Positions 1 to 5,907 of a stretch of 6,528 nucleotides of DNA are shown piece by piece. The notes under the pieces were generated by a model. It made no database searches. It had not been told where the DNA came from and saw only the letters and a list, made by a program, of their open reading frames with translations. The stretch comes from Solirubrobacteraceae bacterium. GTDB taxonomy: Bacteria; Actinomycetota; Thermoleophilia; Solirubrobacterales; Solirubrobacteraceae. Made by a program: the position numbers and the translations under genes. Numbering within the stretch: the first letter of the stretch is position 1; each line of letters starts with the position of its first letter. The DNA lies in contig JALOLQ010000201.1 in NCBI GenBank assembly GCA_025455895.1, positions 1 through 6,528 of the forward strand. Direction: 5' to 3'.

Positions 1-1
1 G

Positions 2-1315
2 ATCAGCGGCGCCGGCGTCCCCGCGGCCGAGGCGGGCATCGCCGAGCTGAAGATCGACCGCACGGCGCCGAACGTCGCGCTGCGCGCCGGCGACGTGCCG
101 CTGCGCTCGCGCGAGGGCGAGTGGCTGCGCCGCGACGTGCGGCTCACCGTCGACGCCGACGACCAGCCGGGCCTCTCCGGGATGGCGGGTGCGCTCGAGG
201 GCGAGCCGCTCGAGCGCGGTGCGTTCGTCGAGATCCAGGTGGACGACCGCGCGCCGCTGCGCGTGCGCGGGGGCTTCGCCGAGATCGATCTCGACGACGG
301 CGACCACGTCGTCACCGTGCGCGCCACCGACGCCGCGGGCAACACCGGGGCGCCGCAGCGCGCGACGTTCCGCGTCGACCGCGCCGCGCCGACCGGCACC
401 CCGCGCGAGCGCTCGGCGCTCGCCCCGCACGTGCTCAGCGCCGCCGTCGCCGAGGACTGCGTCGCCGACGCCGTGCTCGAGCTGCGCCGCGTGGGCGCGG
501 CGCGCTGGACGAGCGTCCGCGCGCGCGTCGAGCGCCGCGTCGTCTCGGCCGCCGTGCCGGACGACGAGCTGGCCGCCGGCGACTACGAGGTGCGCTTCCG
601 CGTGCGCGACTGCGCCGGCAACACCGGGCTGATCGACGCCGCGCCCGACCGCGGCGGGCGTCTGCGCCTCCCGCTGCGCGACGTGACCGTCGTCGACGCC
701 GCGCTCGGCGCGGGCGCCGCGGGCGTCACCGCGCGGCTCGGCCGCCCGGTCGCGCTCCACGGACGCGTGCTGACGCTCGAGGGCCGCCCGGTCACGGGCC
801 GGCGGGTCGAGGTCCACGAGCGGATCGCCGCCGGCGACTGGCGCGTGCGCGCCGTGCTCGTCAGCGACGACGCCGGCCGGGTGCGCACCCGGCTCGGCTC
901 CGGGCCGAGCCGCCGCGTGCGCCTCGCCGTGCCCTCGACCGACCGCGCGATCGGCGCGCACAGCCGCATCCTGCGGCTCGCGGTGCCCGCCGAGGCGACG
1001 ATCCGCGTCAGCCGGGCGCGGGTGCGCAACGGCCAGGCGGTCGTCTTCTCCGGGCGCCTGCGCGGCGGCCGGGTGCCCGCGGGCGGGCGCGAGCTCGAGC
1101 TCCAGGGGTTCAACCCGCTCAAGGGCCGCTGGCAGCCGGTCCGCACCGAGGGCCTGCGGGCCGACCGGCGCGGTCGCTGGCGCACGAGCTACCGCTTCAC
1201 CGCCACGGTCGGCGCCACCGTCACCTACCGCTTCCGCCTGCGCGTCCCGCCGCGGCCGGACCATCCGTTCGCCGACGGGCACAGCCGCACGGTGCGGGTG
1301 ACCGTCCGCGGCTGA
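2..1315 (+). CDS. Ig-like domain surface/secreted protein, 3' part
   Basis: The reading frame is open from base 2, so the gene starts before the window; 437 residues are visible, ending at TGA 1313-1315. An internal GTG at 95 is not the real start, because the residues before it read as good domain sequence (IDRTAPNVAL). The N-terminal half carries bacterial Ig-like signatures: a D-R-x-A-P boundary motif twice (about residues 19-23 and 126-130) and an A-G-N-T-G loop twice (about 112-116 and 205-209). The C-terminal half looks like two more beta-sandwich modules of the carboxypeptidase-regulatory type (about 240-330 and 332-437), with phrases such as GRPVALHGRV and NGQAVVFSGRL. There are only two cysteines (about 153 and 204), possibly a disulfide. 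No sortase signal or C-terminal membrane segment is present. Such proteins are usually exported and structural or adhesive; export cannot be checked here because the N-terminus is missing. No enzyme motif is seen. Confidence 0.75.
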   Translation: MSGAGVPAAEAGIAELKIDRTAPNVALRAGDVPLRSREGEWLRRDVRLTVDADDQPGLSGMAGALEGEPLERGAFVEIQVDDRAPLRVRGGFAEIDLDDGDHVVTVRATDAAGNTGAPQRATFRVDRAAPTGTPRERSALAPHVLSAAVAEDCVADAVLELRRVGAARWTSVRARVERRVVSAAVPDDELAAGDYEVRFRVRDCAGNTGLIDAAPDRGGRLRLPLRDVTVVDAALGAGAAGVTARLGRPVALHGRVLTLEGRPVTGRRVEVHERIAAGDWRVRAVLVSDDAGRVRTRLGSGPSRRVRLAVPSTDRAIGAHSRILRLAVPAEATIRVSRARVRNGQAVVFSGRLRGGRVPAGGRELELQGFNPLKGRWQPVRTEGLRADRRGRWRTSYRFTATVGATVTYRFRLRVPPRPDHPFADGHSRTVRVTVRG

Positions 1316-1331
1316 GCGAGTCCCGCAACGA

Positions 1332-1359
1332 CGAGCGCCCGGGGGAACCCGGGCGCTCG
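1332..1359. terminator. Bidirectional hairpin terminator between convergent genes
   Basis: A perfect 12-bp GC-rich stem (1332-1343 with 1348-1359) closes a GGAA loop. It lies 16 bases after the stop of the Ig-like gene and 23 bases after the stop of the convergent sigma factor gene, so it can serve both. Neither strand has a T-tract after the stem, which is common for high-GC actinobacterial terminators but makes intrinsic termination less certain. Confidence 0.75.
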
Positions 1360-1382
1360 CACGTCGAAAGAGGGGGCGGAGC

Positions 1383-2261
1383 CTACGCGGCTTCGCGCAG
1401 CGCGTTGACGCGCTCGAGCCGCGCGAGGCGGTCGAGGGCGCGCTGCTCCAGGCGCTGGGCCTCGGCGGTGCTGACGCCGAGCTTGCGGCCCGCCTGCGCG
1501 GCCGTGTGCGGCTGCTCGCCGCGACGGCCGAAGCGCAGCTCGATGACCTGGCGCTCCTCGGCCGGCAGCTCCGCGAGCGCCTTGTCGAGCTGGGCGGCGA
1601 CGTCGTCCTGGCCGACCTCCTCCTCGGGGGTCGGCGCGTTGCTGTCGAGCAGCTCGCCGAGCGAGGCCGAGTCGTCGTCGCCGACGCGCGCGTCGAGGCT
1701 CGCGGGGCGCGAGTCGAGCTTGCGCAGGCGCTCCACCTCGTCGGGCTCGAAGCCCGTCTCGGCGGCGATCTCCTCCGGCGTCGGGTCGCGCTCGAGCTTC
1801 GCCGCGAGGTCGGCCGCGACGCGGTCCACCTTGCGGGTCTGCTGGGCGACGTTCGCCGGCAGGCGGACGGTGCGGGCCGTGTTGTCCAGGCCGCGCTGGA
1901 TCGCCTGGCGGATCCACAGCGTCGCGTAGGTCGAGAAGCGGAAGCCCTTGCGGTAGTCGAACTTCTCCGCCGCGCGGATGAGGCCGATCATGCCCTCCTG
2001 CACGAGGTCGGACATGCCGAGCCCGAGCCCCTGGTAGCGGCGGGCGATCGACACGACCAGGCGCAGGTTCGAGTTGATCAGCAGCTCCTTGGCGCGCAGG
2101 TCGCCGCGCTCGATGCGCTTGGCGAGCGCCAGCTCCTCGTTCGGGCGCAGCAGGCGGTACTGCGACGCGCGCCGCAGCAGCTGATCGACGGGATCCGCGA
2201 CCGTGGTCGGCTCGCGGACTTCGTCGGGAAGGTTCGTGGTGATGTTCAGCGTGGGTTCCAT
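1383..2261 (-). CDS. RNA polymerase sigma factor, sigma-70 family group 2
   Basis: This 292-residue protein directs RNA polymerase to promoters. Region 1.2 (about 23-54, DPVDQLLRRASQYRLL), region 2 (57-127, with NLRLVVSIARRY, DLVQEGMIGLIRA and FSTYATLWIRQAI), region 3 (about 130-207, including PTPEEIAAETG) and region 4 (about 221-284, LPAEERQVIELRFG) are all present. There is no long acidic region 1.1, so it is a group-2 (HrdB/SigB-like) factor and probably not the primary sigma. Two features are odd. The first Trp of the -10-melting Trp pair is Leu115. The region 4 helix reads VSTAEAQRLEQ where primary sigmas have VTRERIRQIEA, so the usual -35 contact residues are replaced. I start it at ATG 2261. 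An upstream in-frame TTG at 2309 would add 16 residues, but it lies inside the -35 box. The ribosome site is weak (GGAA, six bases upstream of the ATG). The gene is convergent with the Ig-like gene and divergent from the acyltransferase. Its regulon is unknown. Confidence 0.93.
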   Translation of the reverse strand: MEPTLNITTNLPDEVREPTTVADPVDQLLRRASQYRLLRPNEELALAKRIERGDLRAKELLINSNLRLVVSIARRYQGLGLGMSDLVQEGMIGLIRAAEKFDYRKGFRFSTYATLWIRQAIQRGLDNTARTVRLPANVAQQTRKVDRVAADLAAKLERDPTPEEIAAETGFEPDEVERLRKLDSRPASLDARVGDDDSASLGELLDSNAPTPEEEVGQDDVAAQLDKALAELPAEERQVIELRFGRRGEQPHTAAQAGRKLGVSTAEAQRLEQRALDRLARLERVNALREAA

Positions 2262-2310
2262 ATCCGATTCCAGGTGTCGGATTTTACGGCAAAATCGTTG
2301 CGAATGCAAC
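2262..2310. repeat. Three abutting inverted repeats across the sigma promoter
   Basis: Three perfect inverted repeats tile the promoter almost without gaps. ATCCGA/TCGGAT (2262-2267 and 2277-2282) runs from the start codon to the -10 box. GATTTT/AAAATC (2280-2285 and 2291-2296) covers the -10 box and part of the spacer. GTTGC/GCAAC (2297-2301 and 2306-2310) covers the -35 box. The predicted transcript starts inside the first repeat, so these are more likely DNA operator half-sites than an RNA hairpin. The repeats are seen directly; the operator role is inferred. Confidence 0.45.
2281..2309 (-). promoter_or_regulatory. Promoter of the sigma factor gene
   Basis: Read on the minus strand, a -35 box TTGCAT (2309-2304) and a -10 box TAAAAT (2286-2281, 5 of 6 to consensus) are separated by exactly 17 bases. 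This is an AT-rich island in GC-rich DNA. Transcription should start near 2274, giving a leader of only about 13 bases before ATG 2261. The box order also rules out the TTG at 2309 as a start codon. Confidence 0.7.
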
Positions 2311-2313
2311 TTC

Positions 2314-2399
2314 CGCGGGCCGTTCCCGCGACGACCCGCCCGCAGGCGGGGAATCGCAGCACCGGTGAAGCGCGGAGGGCCGGCGACAGGCAGTCGCCG
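2314..2399. repeat. GC-rich short inverted repeats in the divergent intergenic region
   Basis: Three perfect dyads follow the sigma promoter: CGCGGG/CCCGCG (2314-2319 and 2325-2330), CCCGCC/GGCGGG (2335-2340 and 2345-2350) and CGGCGAC/GTCGCCG (2381-2387 and 2393-2399), with loops of 5, 4 and 5 bases. At this GC content some such dyads arise by chance, and no T-tract or ORF accompanies them. They may be a regulatory region for either neighbour or a structured leader. Confidence 0.3.
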
Positions 2400-2433
2400 T
2401 CCGCGGATCGTCTCTGACGGTCATAAGGCTCGG

Positions 2434-2462
2434 AGGACACGCGGCGCGCGGGCGCGTAGTCT
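2434..2462 (+). promoter_or_regulatory. Candidate promoter of the acyltransferase gene
   Basis: AGGACA (2434-2439, 4 of 6 to the -35 consensus) and TAGTCT (2457-2462, weak -10) are 17 bases apart, placing a transcript start near 2468-2470 and a leader of about 35 bases. The match is modest and rests mainly on spacing and position. Confidence 0.3.
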
Positions 2463-2491
2463 GCCCATGACGAGCCGCGACCCCGGCGGCC

Positions 2492-2498
2492 GGAGGAG
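2492..2498 (+). promoter_or_regulatory. Ribosome binding site of the acyltransferase
   Basis: GGAGGAG here matches the anti-Shine-Dalgarno sequence well. Its GGAGG core ends eight bases before ATG 2505, which fixes that ATG as the start. Confidence 0.8.
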
Positions 2499-2504
2499 CA
2501 GAGG

Positions 2505-4070
2505 ATGAGACAGCTGACCGCCCTCGACGCCCAGTTCCTGGCGCTCGAGAACGACCGGACCCATGGCCACGTGGGAAGCGTGGCGATCTACGACCCGAGC
2601 ACCGCGCCCGGCGGGCAGGTGACGCTCGACGACCTCAAGGGGCTGCTGCGCGAGCGGCTGCACCTGCTCACGCCGTTCCGCTGGCGGCTGGTCAAGGTGC
2701 CGTTCAGCCTCGACCATCCGTACTGGAAGGACGAGGAGGAGGTCGACCTCGACTACCACGTGCGCGAACTCGCGCTGCCCGCGCCGGGCGACCGCCGCCA
2801 GCTCGCCGAGCAGACCGCGCGGATCTTCGAGCGCCGGCTCGACCGCTCGCGGCCGCTGTGGGAGATGTACCTCATCCACGGGGTGGACGGCGACAAGCTC
2901 GGGCTGCTGACGAAGGTCCACCACGCGGCGCTCGACGGCCTCTCCGGCGCCGAGATCCTCGTGACGCTGCTGGACCTCGAGCCGACCGGGCGCGAGATCC
3001 CGCCGCCGGACCCCGACCGCGAGCGCGACTCGCACCCCGGCAGCGCCGAGCTGTTCGCGCGCGGGCTCACCGCCACCCCGCGGCACACCGCGCGCTTCCT
3101 GCGCAAGCTCCCCGGGACGCTGCCGAACCTCGACCTCGTCCCGACCCTGCGCAGCGTGCCGGGCGTCAACACCGTCGCCTCGGCGGCGCGGGCGGTCTCG
3201 AACCGCCTGCCCGGGGGCGAGGAGCTGCACGGCGAGCGCCTGCTCGCGCCGCGCACGAGCCTCAACCGCCGGATCTCGGCGCACCGGCGCGTGGCGCTCA
3301 CGACGATCTCGCTCTCCGAGGTCAAGCGGATCAAGAACCACTTCGGGGTGACCGTCAACGACGTGATCGTCACGATCACCGCCGCGGCGCTGCGCGAATG
3401 GCTGCTCACCCACGACGAGCTGCCGACCGACCCGCTGCTGGCGATGATCCCGATCTCGGTGCGCCTGCCCGAGGAGTTCGGGACGTTCGGCAACCGCGTC
3501 TCGATGATGACCGTGCCGATCCCGACCAACCAGCACGACCCCGCGCGGCGCGTGCAGGAGGCGCACGAGTACCTCAGCCAGTCCAAGGCCCGCCACGAGC
3601 TCACGCCGCGGATGCTCATCCAGGAGGCGAACGAGGGCATCCCGCCGGCGCTGCTGAGCCGCACGGCGAAGACGCTGCTCGGCGTCGCGGGCTCCGGGCG
3701 CCTGAACCCGCCGCTGAACGTCGTGATCTCGAACGTGCCCGGCTCCCCGGTGCCGCTCTACTGCGCGGGCGCGCAGCTGGAGGCGAACTTCCCGCTCAGC
3801 GTGATCACCGACGGGATGGGCCTGAACCTCACGATCATCAGCTACCGCGACCGGATCGACTTCGGCATCGTCGGCGACCGCGAGGAGGTGCCGGACGTCT
3901 GGTTCCTCGCCGACGAGGTCCAGCACGCCTACGAGGAGCTGCTCGAGCTCGTGCCCGCGCCGCGCGCGAAGCGGGCGCCGAAGCGCGCGAAGCCCCGGGG
4001 CGCCGCGGCCGCCGGCTCGGCGAACGGGGCGCGGCCGGCCGGCGAGGCCGAAGAGGCCGCCGTCAGCTGA
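2505..4070 (+). CDS. Wax ester synthase/diacylglycerol O-acyltransferase (WS/DGAT)
   Basis: This 521-residue enzyme should transfer a fatty acyl group from acyl-CoA to a long-chain alcohol or diacylglycerol, making wax esters or triacylglycerol at the inner membrane or lipid droplets. The family start (MRQLTALDAQFLALE) is intact. The catalytic HHxxxDG motif is HHAALDG, with His139-His140 and Asp144. It is preceded by the conserved PLWEMYLIHG block (117-126). The C-terminal domain has the N-D pair (285-286, TVNDVIVTI), GNRVSMM (329-335), SNVPGSPVPLY (409-419) and a hydrophobic end (about 441-482). Family members usually stop near this last block. Here residues 484-521 add a tail that is first Lys/Arg/Pro-rich and then Ala/Glu-rich. 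The start is set by a strong ribosome site. The 3' end overlaps the convergent oxidase gene by 8 bases. It stands alone with no lipid gene beside it in the window, so which product dominates cannot be told. Confidence 0.93.
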   Translation: MRQLTALDAQFLALENDRTHGHVGSVAIYDPSTAPGGQVTLDDLKGLLRERLHLLTPFRWRLVKVPFSLDHPYWKDEEEVDLDYHVRELALPAPGDRRQLAEQTARIFERRLDRSRPLWEMYLIHGVDGDKLGLLTKVHHAALDGLSGAEILVTLLDLEPTGREIPPPDPDRERDSHPGSAELFARGLTATPRHTARFLRKLPGTLPNLDLVPTLRSVPGVNTVASAARAVSNRLPGGEELHGERLLAPRTSLNRRISAHRRVALTTISLSEVKRIKNHFGVTVNDVIVTITAAALREWLLTHDELPTDPLLAMIPISVRLPEEFGTFGNRVSMMTVPIPTNQHDPARRVQEAHEYLSQSKARHELTPRMLIQEANEGIPPALLSRTAKTLLGVAGSGRLNPPLNVVISNVPGSPVPLYCAGAQLEANFPLSVITDGMGLNLTIISYRDRIDFGIVGDREEVPDVWFLADEVQHAYEELLELVPAPRAKRAPKRAKPRGAAAAGSANGARPAGEAEEAAVS

Positions 4071-4072
4071 CG
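4061..4072. repeat. 12-bp palindrome containing both convergent stop codons
   Basis: CGTCAGCTGACG is its own reverse complement. The acyltransferase stop TGA (4068-4070) and the oxidase stop (complement of 4063-4065) both lie in it, so both proteins end in Val-Ser. It has no room for a loop and no T-tract, so it is not a convincing terminator. No other hairpin was noticed at this junction. Confidence 0.8.
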
Positions 4073-5538
4073 CCGAGCAGGGCGCCCACCTGGCGCGCCG
4101 CGCGCTCGCCGCTCTCCACCGCGCCCTCGAGGTAGCCCTGCGCGCGGGTCGACGTGTGCTCGCCCGCGAACACGACGCGGCCCGACGGCCGCGCGCCCAG
4201 GCCCCAGAAGCGGGTGACCTGCCCGGGGCCGAAGGCGGCGTAGGAGCCGCCCGTCCACCGGTCGCGCGCCCAGGCGTCGAGCCAGGCGCGGCCGGTGTAG
4301 GCCGCCGTGATGCCGGGGGCCACGGGCTCGAGGCGCTCGAGCACGTCGGCGACGAGCCCCGCGGGCGCCTCGGCGTGCGCGGCGCCGCCCGGCAGCTCGC
4401 GCCCGGCACGCCCGCCGGTGAACACCGTGAGCAGCCCCTGCTCGCCGGGCTGGCCGAGCGCGGTGTCCCACGTCTGGAGCACCGGCTCGTCCGAGCTGAG
4501 CTCGCCGCTCCAGTCGGCGAACGCCGGGGTGCGGCGGTCGAGGCCGAGGAGGAGCTTCGCGTTCGTCCCCATGCCCAGCTCGTCGATCATCCGCCGCGTG
4601 CGCGGCGCGATCCCCGCGGCGCCGAGGTCCACCTCGCGCAGCGCCGGGAGCGGCAGCGCGAGCACGACGGCGTCGGCGAGCAGCGGCCGGCGGTAGCGGT
4701 CGGGGACGACGTCGTAGCGGCCGTCGGGGCGGCGCCGCAGCGCCGCGAGCGCGGTGCCGACGCGCAGCGCGCGCTCGTCGAGCTGGGCGGCGAGGCGGCG
4801 CGGGAGCTGGTCGGCGCCGCCGCGCACGCGAAAGCGCTCCTCGGGGCCGGCGTCGGGGCCGGTGTAGAGCTGCAGCAGGGCGATCGCGCTGAGGTCCTGG
4901 GGGTCGAGCCCGAAGGCGCCCGTCAGGTCCACGGTCATGAGGCGCCCGGGCGCCGAGCGCGCCCCGCCGTCGACGTTCGCCGCGATCCAGTCGGCCGCCG
5001 AGCGCTCGTCGAACGCCTGCGCCGCGGCACCCGCGCGATCCCAGCGGTAGGAGCCGATGCGCTCGGCCTCGGCCTCGAGCCGGGCGAGCGCGGGCGCCGC
5101 GCCGGCCGCGACCAGCGCCCGGCGCCGGCGCCGGCCTCCGAGCTCGAGCACCTCGCGCTCGCCGCCCGCCTCGGCGTCGGCGGCGAGCAGGTCGGTGAGC
5201 GGCACGTCCAGCTCGGCGGCCAGCGCGCGGATCCGGGCGTGCCCGGTGTCGATCAGCTCGCCGCCGTGCTCGCCGACGACGCCCGGCGCGATCCGGCGCG
5301 TCGACCAGCAGCGCCCGCCGATCCGCTGCTGGGCCTCGATGACGGTGACGCGGAGCCCGGCCGCCGAGAGCCGCCGGGCGCAGACGAGGCCGGCCAGGCC
5401 GGCGCCCACGACGACGACCCGTGGTCCGCGCGGCGGTGCGCCACCGCCGCCGCAGGCGGCCAGCACGCCGCCCGCGGCGACCGCGCCGCCGAGGGCGGCG
5501 CCGCGGGTGAGCAGCTCACGCCGGGAGAGGGTGGACAT
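4063..5538 (-). CDS. Tat-exported flavin amine oxidase, lipoprotein
   Basis: This 491-residue FAD enzyme of the flavin amine oxidase family oxidises an amine or amino acid with O2, giving imine/aldehyde or keto acid and H2O2. The N-terminus is a twin-arginine signal (SRRELLTRG, 5-13), a hydrophobic stretch, and a lipobox LAAC with Cys29. It is therefore likely exported folded and anchored outside the membrane by lipid. The FAD dinucleotide fold has GAGLAG (45-50), Glu68 at the end of the second strand, and RIGGRCWS (72-79). Lys328 (GTNAKLLLG) fits the family's flavin-N5 lysine. The C-terminal FAD block is FAGEHTS (457-463) followed by GYLEGAVESG. The monoamine-oxidase covalent Cys position reads TGGSYA (Ser432), so FAD is probably noncovalent. 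An Arg run lies at 136-140. I start at ATG 5538, where the Tat signal begins; an upstream TTG at 5634 falls in the opposite promoter region. No clear ribosome site is seen. A weak TACGGT (5553-5548) nine bases upstream would suit a leaderless transcript. The substrate is unknown. Confidence 0.88.
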   Translation of the reverse strand: MSTLSRRELLTRGAALGGAVAAGGVLAACGGGGAPPRGPRVVVVGAGLAGLVCARRLSAAGLRVTVIEAQQRIGGRCWSTRRIAPGVVGEHGGELIDTGHARIRALAAELDVPLTDLLAADAEAGGEREVLELGGRRRRRALVAAGAAPALARLEAEAERIGSYRWDRAGAAAQAFDERSAADWIAANVDGGARSAPGRLMTVDLTGAFGLDPQDLSAIALLQLYTGPDAGPEERFRVRGGADQLPRRLAAQLDERALRVGTALAALRRRPDGRYDVVPDRYRRPLLADAVVLALPLPALREVDLGAAGIAPRTRRMIDELGMGTNAKLLLGLDRRTPAFADWSGELSSDEPVLQTWDTALGQPGEQGLLTVFTGGRAGRELPGGAAHAEAPAGLVADVLERLEPVAPGITAAYTGRAWLDAWARDRWTGGSYAAFGPGQVTRFWGLGARPSGRVVFAGEHTSTRAQGYLEGAVESGERAARQVGALLGVS

Positions 5539-5589
5539 CGTCGCGGGACCGTAGCGGCGCGGGCCGCCGGGGGAGCCGTCAGGCCGCCG

Positions 5590-5634
5590 GCTTGACTCAA
5601 GCAAATACTTAGCTATACTTATCTCCGTAAGCAA
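5590..5634. promoter_or_regulatory. Operator-like repeats over the small-gene promoter
   Basis: An inverted repeat GCTTG-ACT-CAAGC (5590-5602) covers the -35 box. The heptamer ATACTTA occurs at 5605-5611 and 5615-5621, exactly 10 bases apart, with the second copy overlapping the -10 box. AAGCAA occurs at 5599-5604 and 5629-5634, 30 bases apart. Spacing by whole helical turns suggests a repressor binding one DNA face. The repeats are seen directly; binding is inferred, and the downstream winged-helix protein is a candidate binder. Confidence 0.5.
5592..5619 (+). promoter_or_regulatory. Promoter of the small gene pair
   Basis: TTGACT (5592-5597) and TATACT (5614-5619) each match consensus in 5 of 6 positions and are 16 bases apart, in an AT-rich island. 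Transcription should start near 5626, giving a leader of about 32 bases before ATG 5658. This is the strongest promoter in the window. Confidence 0.8.
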
Positions 5635-5645
5635 GGAAAGACAAC

Positions 5646-5653
5646 GGAAGGAG
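5646..5653 (+). promoter_or_regulatory. Ribosome binding site of the first small gene
   Basis: GGAAGGAG lies four bases before ATG 5658. Spacing is slightly short but the match is good and fixes this start. Confidence 0.7.
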
Positions 5654-5657
5654 CGTC

Positions 5658-5906
5658 ATGTCGACGAACGACACGACCCCCGAGCAGGACCCCGCGGAGG
5701 AGCTCCGCGAGATCACCGTCACGGTGCCCGCGCACCGCGTCGAGCAGTTCGAGCGCTTCCACCAGCGCTTCCTGGAGGCGGCGGCCCGCTGGGACGCCCG
5801 CGTCGGGAACGAGGACCTGCGCGGCCCGCGCGGGCGGCGCTGCCACGGGCGCCGCGGACGCGGCCGGCGCTGCCGGCCCGCCGAGCAGGCCGAGACGGCC
5901 GCCTGA
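5658..5906 (+). CDS. Small protein with shared VTVxVP..RV module and Arg/Cys-rich tail
   Basis: This 82-residue protein belongs to no family I can name. It has a polar start, a central segment at 19-39 (ITVTVPAHRV then EQFERFHQRFL) predicted as a strand plus amphipathic helix, and a very basic tail at 55-73 with 10 Arg, Cys62, His63 and Cys72. The central segment matches residues 6-26 of the next protein at 9 of 21 positions (T, V, V, P, R, V, F, F, L). The two Cys sit in a repeated G-R-R-C unit encoded by a 10-bp direct repeat (CGGCGCTGCC at 5835-5844 and 5865-5874). It has a strong promoter and ribosome site and is followed after one base by the next gene, so the two are made together. A role as partner or nucleic-acid-binding accessory of the next protein is inference. 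No signal peptide or membrane segment is seen. Confidence 0.75.
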   Translation: MSTNDTTPEQDPAEELREITVTVPAHRVEQFERFHQRFLEAAARWDARVGNEDLRGPRGRRCHGRRGRGRRCRPAEQAETAA

Positions 5907-5907
5907 G

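Noticed and set aside
121..1929. A 602-codon plus-strand frame crossing the Ig-like gene, the terminator and the sigma gene
   Set aside because: It is low-complexity Arg/Ala sequence and spans a strong hairpin and two well-supported genes in other frames.
2262..2309. N-terminal extension of the sigma factor from TTG 2309
   Set aside because: The extra 16 residues are unlike sigma N-termini and their DNA contains the -35 and -10 boxes.
4061..4072. The palindrome as an intrinsic terminator
   Set aside because: It has no loop and no T-tract, so a stable RNA hairpin is unlikely.
2421..4409. A 662-codon open frame on the minus strand opposite the acyltransferase
   Set aside because: It is Ala/Arg/Val-rich without any recognisable motif, and it lies antisense to a gene with clear catalytic motifs and a strong ribosome site. 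Long antisense frames are expected at this GC content.
5119..5134. 16-bp GC palindrome CCGGCGCCGGCGCCGG as a possible binding site
   Set aside because: It lies in the oxidase coding region, encodes its Arg run, and is a simple GGCGCC repetition likely at this GC content.
4156..5595. A 479-codon plus-strand frame opposite the amine oxidase
   Set aside because: It has no motif or good ribosome site; the opposite strand encodes a complete FAD enzyme with a Tat signal.
5539..5634. N-terminal extension of the amine oxidase from TTG 5634
   Set aside because: It would put 32 residues before the Tat signal, which must be near the N-terminus, and would cover the opposite promoter.
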